Shown here piece by piece: positions 37,201 to 47,788 of a stretch of DNA of 64,000 nt. The position numbers and the translations under genes were made by a program. Position 1 is the first letter of the stretch. Every line of letters begins with the position of its first letter. The DNA comes from Symbiodinium natans (taxonomy: Eukaryota; Sar; Dinophyceae; Suessiales; Symbiodiniaceae): NCBI GenBank assembly GCA_905221605.1, contig CAJNDS010002806.1, positions 186,001 to 250,000 of the forward strand, read 5' to 3'. Below the pieces are notes generated by a model. The model did not search any database. It was not told the DNA's origin and was given only the letters and a program-made list of their open reading frames with translations.

Positions 37201-40200
37201 GGGTTTGAAAGCGGCTGCAGGCACCCGAAACACTAACGAATCTCACAAGAAAGGAACGTGCCTGTTTTGACATAGCATACAAAATGCAAGTTCGTGGCCA
37301 TGACAGAGAAGTCCACCAGCCAACGCCCGAGGGATCCCAGCCTCGTCAAATTGTCCAAATCTTGGAGTTTCTCCAAGTATTGAGTCGGGTTTTCTAGCAA
37401 CACCGTTTAATAAAATGACGTGAAATAGTTCAGGCTGACGGTTTCAAAGCTGAAAAAACACAGTTGAACAAGCAAGACTTTAAGTACATGTCACCTCGAT
37501 CGTCCCCAGCTTGCCCAACGGGAATTCTGGATGCTCTGAGATGTGTTCAGAGCTGAAACGTTCGTCAATATCACGACGCCTAGACCCCCTGAGTCAGCGT
37601 TTAAATCCCGAATCACAAAGTCTTTCAGTCATAGACACCGTAAGCACTGACTGCCAACAGCTCCCACCAAACTAAGCCCCAAACCGTTTTTGGGTGGAGA
37701 GCAGAAATAAACGTCAGGGCCCGCGGGCCAAAGCTTTGAAAAGTTTTACCCCAATGCCATCGCCCGAGACAAAACCAGGAAGCGCCAGCCGGAACAGCTT
37801 AACACCTCTGACTCTGAAAGTTTAAGCTTTAAGGCCCAAACTGCTGAAAAGGGGCCACCCTGAAGTTTCCCTGGTCTGTTTGCTTCGTAGGAAGGCTCTG
37901 CATTGATACAGTTGCCCCGTCTGAGGGCACCCTTGGCCTGCTCACTGAAGCCGCAATCCGCGAACGACCCTAAACATCCCTAAACCCTAAACCCTCAATC
38001 CTAAACCCTGTGCTGCCTAACTTCTGCGCCGCTCGCCCTGAGCTGCTGCTCCTGCTGTGTGCACGGCACGATGGGCTCTGCACATGTTCGTGTCGACCCC
38101 TAGCTCTTGATGCTCTTGTCACGTTTGTCATGTTTGTCTTGCTTGTTGCTTGAAACAAGGCCACAGCCTCGGCCAGCCCTGTGAGCTTTGTGAGGATATT
38201 GCGGTTCCCATGTGAGACCGCCGTCGAAACGGAGATGTTGTCCGGAGCAGCGGAGGCTTTTCTTCGCTTGCTTAGCTTGTGCTCTCTTTGGGCCATAACA
38301 AATCTTTCTCACAACCGACATGGCTTGGGCAGCGTCATCCAAGTCCTTCTGGGCAGCGGCTAGATGGGCTAGACGCAACGATTCCTTAAACGGCCCTTAG
38401 GCCTGCTTCTGACCGTTCTGACGCCTTAGCAGTTGCGCAAGCCAGAGCCTACACTGCATGACCATTACCTGGGCATGCAATTTCCTCTTTATCCGACGTG
38501 TTGAGACCATGGATCACAACAGACCTGATATCGCACCTCCTTTGAGCTGCTTGAAAGGAAACCCGGCAGGTTGCAAACTCATAACATGATGGAGTCATCT
38601 CCGGTCCGGTTCTCTTCAAGCATGCTCTCAAGCGCAGAAACGGGAAGTCTTTTTGTTAGTCACGGGTGCCAGTAGCCATTCCTCAATGGTTTTCGGTGCA
38701 GGCTCTTGTCTGGCACCTTGGGAAGGTCAGGGCCAAGCGGGGAGCAGGCAGTTCAGCTAGTCTTTCGAATCGCCCGGAGAAAGAGCAGAGCCTTCGCCCG
38801 AGCACGGTCGCTGTAGTGCAGTCAGTGTCAGCACTGTTTCGCATGCTCTGGAAAGGGGTGCTACTCCCTGATGCATCCGGGCAGCGCGAGTTGGAGAAGA
38901 TTTGCCGGTTCCGGTTGTCATTGGGTAGTGAGAGGAGTAACTATGCTGACCAGCACACACTGATGCAACTGCGCCTTTCTTTTTTGCGGCCTGCAACCGA
39001 ACAAAGTTCGAAGCGCGGCATGAGGATGCGTTCCGTACAGCACAGCGTTCCATACAGCACAGCTGTACTTGGAAGGGGAGATGAAGTCGGCCGGCAGTTG
39101 GCAAGCCTTCATGCTAAACCGGGTTCCAAAGCGACAATTCGATGATCAGCTGCCAGCTTGGCTTTTCCTGCCCGAGGCGTGCTACAAACCAGCTCCAAAT
39201 CAGGGAATTGCTGGGTTGCAACATGTCGTTTTTGTTTGGCTGGAGTGCCCCTCGCTTTATTCAGGGTCCGGGATGATTCTGCACTCCAAGATTCCTAATC
39301 TCCTTCTTTTGAAGTTGGGCAAAGCGGGCCATGAGGGGCACTGCGCGCAGTTTGACACACACGCACACACACCTTTGTACTGTAGCAGTCTATACATACT
39401 GGGCAGCTGAGGGATTGAAGATTGAAGATTCAGTTCAGCTCAACACAACGAAGGTGTGTTCATCTTGTCAGGACCAAGAAGTCACAGTTCTTGCCGATCT
39501 TACATAGCCTGTGGACGCACGGCTGGACCTTTCCGACTCATGCGAGTGGCAAACATGCACCTTACTGTATCAAGAGATCTGCAAGTGCAGGCGATGCTGT
39601 GAGGTCTCGGATGTTCTCATGAGGTTTGAAGCATGTCCAGCCACAGGTCCTGCTAGGTGGTGAAACCATGTGGAACCGGTAGAGCCGTCTTTGCACAACT
39701 AGCAAACAGACCCTCCATGGTGCCACAGATGCTCCGCTAGAGAACATGTTGTTGAGCCTGCTGTTGGATCCATCCCAGTGTGACAAAGGGTAGGACATGA
39801 TTGTATACAAGCTTCATTGCTGCCCGTCAGAGATCGCGTGTGATTCCTTGCATTGCAGATCTGCGACTTTGGCCTCACTGAATCCATGGAGCCGAAGTCT
39901 CAGACCTCTTGATGCAGGGCGCACCTCACACAACTGTCGAGAGGACCAAGCATGTAAAGGACCAAACCTACCTCGCTCGCAGAGTAGCGCACCAGAGGGC
40001 AAACCGTTTGATCATACCCATGTATGCCGCCTATCGTGTGGATTTAAGAAGCGGGAAGCCATATAGAAACACCGATGCGCTCCTAGCTATGCAGTGCACG
40101 GCACAGATGTAGCCACTTGTGGCCCACGACTTCGTTGTCGTAGCAGAGCCCCCTGACTGGTTCCCGAGGGTGATGAGGCCGCACAACAAAGTCCTCCTTG

Positions 40201-41446
40201 CCCTTGGGTCCTTAAGGGTTTGTTCTTGAGTTTGGCATCGCTTGGCACATCTCTCTGATCCCAGTCGCACGCACATCACCAAGAAGAACAACGGCGGTTC
40301 TCCAAGGTTCCCTTGGCCGCGCCGTCGCTCGCCAAGGGTTCTAGACGCAATTGACGAAGCCAGGTACATGGCACCAGAGCTGTTTGACAGCAAGACAAAG
40401 ATCACTGAAAAGATCGATGCCTGCCTCCCATTATGTTGCTTTGTCGCTGCTCGCTATCCACCGCTCATGCCGATTTCACCAAGGTTTGGGCTATGGGATG
40501 CATCTTTGTGGAGGCTGGAAAGCCATGAGCAAACAGGTCGGTCAGCTTAAGAGTCTGGAACTTCGACCTGAACTTCGCAGATCTGCGGCGGGCCTCTACC
40601 CTATGAAACCATCACGACACTGGCCGACCTGACCAAGGAGATGCTGATCAAAAGGAGAGCTGTTGGACAGCCTGGCAGTATATAGAGGGTCTGCATGTGT
40701 CTGCATGAGTCGACAGATGCCGTACAGAGCTGTTTTCGCAGAATTCGGTGGTCGCTTGGCAGGCGCACTCCTGACATTCCTGAGTTTATCCTTGGCACGA
40801 TGAGAGAGATCTGCGGTAGGCCCGCTCCGTTCAAGCAGCCCTTGACTGTCTAGCACATTGCAATCAGAATTCCAAGCACACATACTTGCCCTCATTATTG
40901 TTTTTGTCAACAGGATGGAGGCAGTGAGCTGATAAGCATGAGCTGCAAGTGCATCGTGTGGCTTCGTCATTGCATCGCTTGTCACTGTCCTCGAGTTTTG
41001 TCGATTGTTGATGGAGCCATCGGGAAGGAATTTCCTGTGCCCAACTTTGCACGTTGTTTCGTTTATTGCGGTTCCGGTCCGCTTATCCTTGCTTGCTAAG
41101 GATAAATTCTTGGTGACGTATGCATGAGGAGAGGGAAGCCCCCCCTATGCCCAAGCAAACGCCTGCTCAAGCTAAGTCAAGACAGGCCGCCACGAACGCA
41201 TTCTTGATGGCACCGCCGCAATACACTTAAGTTGCTTTGATTGGGGTAAGCTGTTGGCTACGTTCCGCAGAACCCACTTCTCGATGAAACAACGATTCTT
41301 GATGGCCTCTCCGGTATCGCAGGTGCCTCAGCTTCCACTACGAGGACCGTCCCAGCAGCCAGGATGCGTTCGAGCAGCTAAAGGCCGAGAGTGCATGTGG
41401 CGAGAGTTTGGCAGACACGTACTCGGCCCGCGAGGCTACACGCTAG
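31245..41446 (+). CDS. Tyrosine-kinase-like (TKL) protein kinase, many small exons
   Basis: Exons: 31245-31266, 31398-31475, 31732-31785, 31917-31967, 32050-32102, 32631-32691, 32723-32761, [one not found], 33007-33091, 39859-39890, 40265-40306, 40364-40418, 40484-40513, 40581-40654, 40763-40807, 41323-41446 (TAG). Almost all kinase signatures are intact in order: Gly-loop GKGEFG, VAIK lysine, helix-C AREID, HRDLKSLN catalytic loop, DFG, MAPE, and a C-lobe motif CLSFHYEDRPS. The order and spelling (VRFLGACLDLPNLCLVTE, YMPGGSLHHLL, YMAPELFDSKTKITEKID) fit TKL Ser/Thr kinases. About 280 codons were found; some residues between helix D and helix E lie in an exon I could not place. Donors are GC in 8 cases, GT in 3, GA in 3. 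It phosphorylates unknown targets; no transmembrane or other domain is visible. Confidence 0.85.
31398..32102 (+). other. TKL kinase N-lobe exons
   Basis: Four exons. 31398-31475: RYGELTFVERLGKGEFGEA, the ATP-binding Gly-loop, GT donor GTAAGC. 31732-31785: VAIKQLFFDENMTELVVQ with the ATP-anchoring lysine, GA donor. 31917-31967: DLAREIDSFRHLSHKRL with the helix-C glutamate, GC donor. 32050-32102: VRFLGACLDLPNLCLVTE up to the hinge, GC donor, phase 2. The joints agree in phase. A weaker upstream exon, 31245-31266 (DLTEPEK), also fits in phase. Confidence 0.85.
31691..31727 (+). repeat. 18-base tandem duplication next to a kinase acceptor
   Basis: CTTCAGCAATTGGCAGTA is followed directly by the near-identical CTTCAGTAATTGGCAGTA. 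It ends a few bases before the acceptor (AG at 31730-31731) of the VAIK exon. Confidence 0.75.
32631..33091 (+). other. TKL kinase exons from hinge to catalytic loop
   Basis: 32631-32691: YMPGGSLHHLLHVRRREPEH. 32723-32761: LPNRQIRVTTETE, the expected position of helix E, less certain. 33007-33091: YLHSQNPTIVHRDLKSLNVV then LDLSLNIK, holding the HRD aspartate (GAT 33044-33046) and the LKSLN motif, with a GC donor at 33092. One short exon before 33007 is still missing, because the phases do not meet there. Confidence 0.85.
33941..34830 (+). CDS. Exon-like runs inside the long TKL intron (5' group)
   Basis: 33941-34023 (AGIQESVARRPKQYANLPNM, AG|G start, GT donor); 34284 to about 34340 (VPVSKSLSAFEATLAK, AG|G start); 34664-34830 (ALKDSLKKFLRSARCQAHFK then ESAVQKLEDIRRRFGFLNSS, GT donor). 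Same strand as the kinase. Basic and helical. No family recognised. They may be a nested gene or chance. Confidence 0.35.
35910..37114 (+). CDS. Exon-like runs inside the long TKL intron (3' group)
   Basis: 35910 to about 36028 (LLRWAVVCVFARDRMLECDG then PSLQKDYDSWQHE, GC donor); 36093 to about 36147 (VDAHDLKAMKDGHAVPVN); 36240-36343 (ADQHLAKKMKSSISTSAEEY, GT donor); 36547 to about 36630 (GELTEDPAKLKRAVQLRRMS then REESAQKAFW); about 37030-37114 (NGVEGSKEENKNAKKKERPK, TAG). The joints 36147/36240 and 36343/36547 agree in phase. A lysine-rich C-terminus suggests a nucleic-acid-binding or disordered tail, by inference only. Unrecognised. It would be a gene nested on the same strand within the TKL kinase. 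Confidence 0.4.
37115..39858. other. Rest of the long TKL intron, no gene
   Basis: No credible exon. It holds a telomere-like stretch at 37970-38009 and a 17-base tandem duplication at about 39030-39064 (GTTCCGTACAGCACAGC, then GTTCCATACAGCACAGC). Confidence 0.4.
37970..38009 (-). repeat. Interstitial telomere-like CCCTAAA repeats
   Basis: CCCTAAACATCCCTAAACCC continuing TAAACCCTCAATCCTAAACC: about five units of CCCTAAA, two of them perfect and adjacent. This is the TTTAGGG type on the other strand. Confidence 0.7.
39859..41446 (+). other. TKL kinase activation segment and C-lobe exons
   Basis: 39859-39890: ICDFGLTESM with the Mg-binding DFG. 40265-40306: RTHITKKNNGGSPR activation loop. 40364-40418: YMAPELFDSKTKITEKID with the APE motif. 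40484-40513: VWAMGCIFVE, only 30 bases. 40581-40654: ICGGPLPYETITTLADLTKE. 40763-40807: RTPDIPEFILGTMR. 41323-41446: CLSFHYEDRPSSQDAFEQLK, then to TAG. The two exons before the last are followed by GA donors. Confidence 0.85.
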
Positions 41447-43454
41447 GCTGCAGGGCTATTTCGGCTTCCGTGTCAGGTTGCAAAGCGAGCCTCGCGCGAA
41501 GTGAAGCTTACCCTCACAGCTTGAAAGCTCGACGATGGATTCGGAAGTTGGCTCAGTGGGCTCAAGGTTTTCAAGGTTTTGTCATAGTGGCCCTGATGGC
41601 AAGTGCTGGCGCAGTGCTATGCGCAGCTGCATGCCCGAAATCATTCACAGCATCTGGCTGTCCAGGGCTCCCCTCAACACAATAGAGGCATCATTGAGAG
41701 AGCAATCAAGTGCATGAAATTCGGCGCACGACCAGGAGCGTCTTTCACGGCAATGCAAAATATGTCAGAACGCCTTTCGTCTGCCTTTCCGATGTCGCAT
41801 TCAGGGCAGCAAAGCTCAGCAGGAATTACCAGAATGGCAAGTTTGGGTAAGGGGATTGCAGGGCACAATGCGACAAAGGGCTCCTTAGCTTTCTGATACC
41901 GGCTGGTTGTGACCCTGGAGAGTACCAGAGCGCGACTCCGAAAGGCTGCCGAAGAGCTCTTCTGTTTCCCAATTTGGTTTTTTATCTTGCCTGAGGAACC
42001 CCGCAATTCCGCAATCCAAGCTCCAGGTTCTTTGTTAGTCCTTGCTACTATTTTGGGAGATGACTGCCATGCGCCGAGACCTGTCGCGATGGGGGTCCTC
42101 ATGCTTCCGATGATTGTCTAACGACCTCTCTGCCCAGGGCTTGTCATCGATCCCATTCGAGAAAGTTGAGTCACTCCAGGCGTTTCGGATCTAATGCCAT
42201 CGAACCACCACAGAACTCTACAAGTACTCTACACTACTCTGCTCATCTCACGTAACAGTGTTTCTTGAGCCCTGTGCTTCCTTGCATGACGCGGTGCTTA
42301 TCTTGGCAGACTTGTACAAAAAGGGTTTGCCCAGCTGTTGCATGCCTTATGGTTGTACTGGCATGTGCGGCTTGTGTCTGCAGACGACGCTAGAGATGTG
42401 ACCCGTTCCAAGATGTTCACAATATTTCCCACGAGCCCAGCGAGTTGCCATGGCTTTCTTTGCCTTGTCCGTGCCATCTTTCATGTTCGGATCCACCGAA
42501 GTTCCGTAGCAGAGGTCGGGGGTAAGCCCAGGCGCGGCTTGCGACGTGCAGCATGGTGCACCGTTCGGGGCCGGAATGAACTTCTCAGGAAATTAAAATC
42601 GGATTTGGGGAGAAAGGCGGGGGCCTTTTAATTCGGGGAGTAGTCTGGCACTTCTATGCGTCCTGCTCTTTCAGACCAGGCGACATGGACTGGTCGAAAA
42701 ATGACACGCTCCCGTCGTCCGGCTCTTGGTGAACTGCGCAGTTCAAAATAGGCTTGTTTTCCTGATTGCACCGAATAGATGTTGACAACGTTTGCTTGTC
42801 GGACTCTGGCTTGAGCACAGTTTGGGTTCAGATTCACTGCATGCTGTACGGGATCGGAGCTTCCAAAGTAACAACTTCCAAACTGCGCGCCAGGCTGGGG
42901 GCTGCCTCTAAGCCCGGCACCCGGGGAGGCCATGGCCTCAACGTGTAAAACACACTACTCAAGGAAGGAGCGCAAGCGTCGCTTTTGGGCACTGATCTAC
43001 TGGTACCGGTTTCGTGCCATCAGGCACTCATCAGCCATACAGCTGCGATAAGCAGCTGTAGATCAGTAACGTCCTGGACATGTGTGCTGCTACTTTTTAC
43101 GTGCATGCACATAAAAAGCCCACCCAGCCCTCACCCCGGCACGAAATTGTACCGGTATGTTTGCCGGACAAGACTGAAAGAACATTTCCAAGCAACTGTC
43201 AACTTTGCCTCTGGCAACGTTGATTCTTTGAAAGCGTGAAAACGCGCTAGTCTGGCTTTCAACTTGTTCCATGCGGTTTAACAGCTGCGACAGCTGCGAC
43301 AGCTGCGATACTCCAAGTCTCCAAGTCGCCGGTGTTGGAGCTCCGCTGTTGGGACGCTCAGTGGAGCAGCCATGAGCAGCCCACAGCGCCTAGATGATGG
43401 AGTCGGATGGAATCGGGCACTGCAAGCGTCAGACACAAGCGGACCTAATGCTGA

Positions 43455-43669
43455 AAGGTGAGATCCCGCGGATGTGGTGACCTTAGTTCTTGAACCCGAC
43501 CTGCCAGAAGAGTGTCAGCAGTTCCACGCAGCTCAACAGCACCCCAACACAACGCATCCGACAACCACGCTTAGGAACCGAAATGGGGGCCTCGCTCCCC
43601 TCCACGCGTCCTCCCACTTTAGCAGCAAGCCTGAAGATCAGGCCCGTTGGGCAATGCTGGGCGCACGGG
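43455..43669 (+). CDS. Exon-like run with GTAAGC donor, unknown product
   Basis: Open frame with GC-rich third positions reading VTLVLEPDLPEECQQFHAAQ and on to SSKPEDQARWAMLGARG, followed by a strong GTAAGC at 43670. The 5' border is uncertain. The frame itself stays open to 43794. No family recognised. Confidence 0.35.
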
Positions 43670-45118
43670 GTAAGCTCCCTTTTCAAGAAAGGCGCAGGTT
43701 AAGTACTGGCAGTCGAGTTTCTGCAGATGCGTGTCTTGAGAATTTGAGGGTGGCAAAGGAGGGAATGCACAGCGGTGACAAGTGCGCGTGGTGAGCACAA
43801 TGTGTGAGAACATGACACCATCAGCCACTGTGTAGAGAGGGAGAGAGACGCAAGTGTTCCGGCTTTGCAGGGCCCAGTACCCCGCAGCGCTCATGGCAAC
43901 CGCTTAGGCGACCGTTCTTGAGAATGCGTCAAATGGTGTTGCTGCTTTGCTTTTGATGTGTGATTCAAGCTCAGCACGTGTTGAACACACGCACCAGTCA
44001 GTCGATATTATAGGATCTGTGATTTTGGGGGTGCTTTGGGATGTGTGGTTGTGCTGACTGAGCTGCGCTCTCTCTCTCTCTCTCTCCCGCTCTTTGAGCA
44101 AAATCGCCGACGGCAACAAATCTGGCAGGGTCGACGTTCTCCTCCAGCATGACTGTGGGCCATGTGGGCGCAGGCCTGGCATGCAGAGTCCATGCAGCTC
44201 CCTCTCTGCTGACCCCAACCCGCGCAAATGCACCAGGCTCCCTCCATAGGAGGGTGCCTTCCCATATTTTTTCGGGAGGCGGCGGTTTGGCCGCGAGCTC
44301 CACTACCTCCAACTGGGCTCCGCAGCATCAGCCTCTGAGTCAGAGTCGATCAAAGCCGATCAGAGATAAGAGCAGGATCCGCAGAATGCCGTATGCACAG
44401 CTTCAGGCTCCATGTTGGCAAGCTGCCGCAGCCCTTCGCTGGACACTCAGAGTCGCGCAAAGCTGCCAAAGCCCTTGGCGGCTGTCTGACACGGCCACGT
44501 GAGATGCCATAAAAATCGATACATGCCAAAATGCCACGGAGTTTTTCATTTATGCATGGTGCGAGAGAGATGTCAGATATGTGCAGTCGGAATGCAGTTG
44601 TCCTGGTTGTCCTTCAAGGCGCCATCAAAACAGCAGCAGCAGCTCGAGGAGGCAAGATTTGCAGCTTCAAAACCTTACGGACCCTTGCGGCGCACTCCGT
44701 GGTACTGTAGCTTCACCTCAAGGTGCTTTTTGTCGATTGTGTCGAGTCAGGTGCATGAAAAAGTGCGTTTGTGAATCATGACACTCTGGTGTGATCTTGG
44801 CGCAAAACTGCACAGCCAAGGTAGCGAAGAGTAGCGATGTGCTGTTTGTTAGTGCACAGACGCAAGGACAAAAGTCCAAACACAAACGCTGAGAACCTGA
44901 CTGGAGGCTGCCAGCCACGCTACCAGCTCCCGGGATGCTGGAGGCGTCATGCATACAGACATGGACATGTACAATTTATGTATATACCTGTAGAAAAGTA
45001 CATGTATGTACTTCTATGGCATCGATATGTATATACATACATTCTACATGCAGAATCATACAAAGATCGGTATAGACATATTTATTTAATATACATATAT
45101 GTGCTATAGAAAGATAGA

Positions 45119-45185
45119 TCTGTATGCATGCACGTACGTATGCACGTACGTATGCACGTACGTATGCACGTACGTACGTATGTGT
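45119..45185 (+). repeat. (GTATGCACGTAC)n repeat
   Basis: About five units of ACGTACGTATGC, each self-complementary in part, within a wider TA/CA-rich stretch (44960-45200). It produces YVCT/VRAY repeats in open frames, which are artefacts. Confidence 0.85.
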
Positions 45186-46766
45186 GTAGTATGTATGTAC
45201 ACATCCATGCACAATTTCGCAGCGCAAGCCCAGGTGATCCCATTGCCTGCGCGTCTGCTTGTGCCGTATCTGGTAGCATGGGCCACTGCTGATGTCTTCG
45301 CTTGCGTTGTTTTAGGCGTCAGCTCCGGCTCAATGACCGCGCGGCAAATACGCTCGCAAGGACCACAGGATCACCACGATGCGCTTGATGGCATAACTCA
45401 GAGAAAATCACTTACACCTCGGCGAATCTCGCCTGGGCAATTGCTGGTGACCTGGCACCATTCCCAACATTCAAAAACATCATAAAAACCCCTGAGGTCT
45501 GGCGGAGCGCGCGATCCTGCTGCAAGGGTCTCAAATTGCAATTGCAAAGATGTTTAGTTCATACGCCCGGGCATCCACCGCAGATAAGCTACAGTTCACA
45601 ATGCGCTGCCCTTCTGTTTTCCTGACTTCCAGTCTCGCTGCCGCAGCACCGCAGCCACAGAACCTGCCGGAACTTTTCTGTAGATTCTGATCAGGGTCCG
45701 CCTTGGCATCCTCATAAGGGTACCGCATCATAGTCAGGTTCCTGGCACACGCGGCTCCCTCACAGCGCGGCCATCGTCGAAAGGAGGCAAGGTTTTCATG
45801 CCGATGCGGCTGTTATAATCAAAGCACACTGTGGAGAGGTTCATAATGATAGTCTGATGTCAGCAAGTGCTTGTTGAGACATGCTCGTTGTTTTGTCTGT
45901 TTTGTGACGTCGCAGGAAGTTGTTGCTTTTGCAACCCATGCAGACCATGCTACCTTGCTTCCACAAGTCTGCAATCATCGGGGCCTTCAATGTGAGTGGC
46001 ATCGCATGCAATTGGAGGCTCCCAGTCCTGGGCAGCACAGAAGGCGACTGATCTCGAAACAACACAGAGCTGGGGTTGATGTTCGCCATTCGTGGTTTCT
46101 GGTGTCAGACTTTGCACTAACCTCACTCACCATTGAGAAGTCGGTCCTTTGCTCCTGGCAGCCGCGATCAACATTTGTTGGCTGAGCCTTCTTCAAACAG
46201 ATACAGAACCCAGGCCCAGGCCAATGACGATGGGCCGCGTTATCCCTGACAGGAGCAGCTCTTAAACGGGGGCCTCCTGTCGGGAACGACACCAATGATC
46301 TCCTGTGCTCCGGGCGTGTTGTTCAATGATGGCAGGTGGTTGCTGTGAGAAAGCAGCAAAGCTTAAGCAGTGTTTGGATACTAGATGTTTCTAAAGTCTG
46401 CTGGTGTTCTTCTGCTTGCATTGGCTTTGATCCATGTGGACCAGGGACTCCAGATATGAATGCGTACAGACTCGGATGGACGACGTGAGAATGACACTCA
46501 TGGGCTGTTTTGCACTTGTCCACACATGACCCGATTGTCAGCAGCGAGCATCCACACGCAGTTGCAAGCCGAACGAGCGCCGGCCTCAGGCACAGAAGGC
46601 ACAAGGTACAAGTCTCGCTAGACTCCGCTTGGCTAGACAGAAAACTTGGCCAAAAACAGCTAACAACAAGTTGCGACCTCTGGCCGCCGACATTTCTCGC
46701 GCATTTTGACCTGCCAGAGGTAGGGTCTGTCTCCCATCTTCGACACCTGTAGATGGGGATCTTCAG

Positions 46767-47788
46767 AACCTCTGCCGCAGACCTGTCCAAGGCAGAAAGG
46801 GAGAGGGAGCGGGTCACGGCCTCAAAAGAGAGAGAGAGCGAGAGATAGAGAGAGAGAGAGCACATGCCCCCTTGCCGAAAGAAAGAAAGAGCACCCGTTA
46901 TCGGCTGTTTGGTCCAGGTTTCTGCAGAGTGCTCTTGAGATCTCTTGAGAACTTGCGCGTAGTACATTTACAAGCAGTGCAGTTACGCCCTAGTAGCTCC
47001 CAGGGCCTGGCCTCAGGAGAAGGAGCGAGAACGCGAGCGGGAACGGCTGGAGCAGGAGAAGGAGAGGGAAAGAGAAAAAGAGAAGGACCTCTGCTCGTTC
47101 CCATCTTTCTCCTAAACACCTCTCTGATCCGCACTTTTTCTTCTTTGACTCTCGCTCACTCAGTCTCCAAAGCTGGAATCGTGTTTCGACCTCACGGGAT
47201 CGCCTTTAGACTCGGGGGCTGGTAGCACTGGTAGCACCAGCAGAACGAAGTACAGATAGGCCGCCCAAAGCGCACCAGGAGCGCGAAAAGGAGAAGTTGA
47301 AGCTGGAGATTCCTCTCAGCCCTGCCAAGGCGGCCATTGCTGGAAGGGCTCTGAAGCAAAGGGAGTTCACTTGAGCAGCGGCTGCGTGGGATGACAGCGG
47401 CATAATGCGGCGTATGTGGGGCACTAGTGACTTACATGTGGGCTGTCCAGGTCCTCAAGCATCACATCGAGGAGCCCATTTTGGCTGAGCGGAGAACAGA
47501 GCAGAAGAGCATGCTGACGAGAAAAACTGCATAGTGAACTCGACAAATGGTGGGCCCCGAAGACCTGCCAGGAGCTGTCGGAGTTCGAGCAGGGTGAGAT
47601 CTTGGACTTTCCACAGATCTGGTGAGCCGGATTGGCAGGGCATTAGAGTCGTTCAAGGATAAGCTTCCATGTTACGTTCTGATGGTGTTCCGTCATGCTT
47701 GGCTTGCGTCTGGACCATGGACTGATCCTTGAAGAGCGGCTTCTTCAGGTACTTCGGCGCGGGTGCTCCCAAAATTCGGGGGACGTCT
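46767..47788 (+). other. DYRK N-terminal charged region and DH-box exons
   Basis: 46767-46808: TSAADLSKAERERE. 47004-47085: a Glu/Arg/Lys-rich helix (KERERERERLEQEKER), GA donor. 47279-47338: EREKEKLKLEIPLSPAKAAI. 47451-47483: VLKHHIEEPIL. 47572-47621: ELSEFEQGEILDFPQIW, the DH-box that precedes DYRK kinase domains, GT donor. 47749-47788: YFGAGAPKIRGTS. The first exon and the end of the fourth are the least certain. Confidence 0.8.

Larger units (their letters stand above)
41447..46766. other. Mostly non-coding interval between the two kinase genes
   Basis: No recognisable gene. Weak candidates only: about 41906-41970 (TLESTRARLRKAAEELF) and 43455-43669 (listed). It contains (CT)n at 44068-44087, an ACGTACGTATGC repeat at 45119-45185, a 10-base tandem (CAGCTGCGA type) at 43281-43310, and (GA)n at 46828-46860 just after it. 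Confidence 0.4.
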
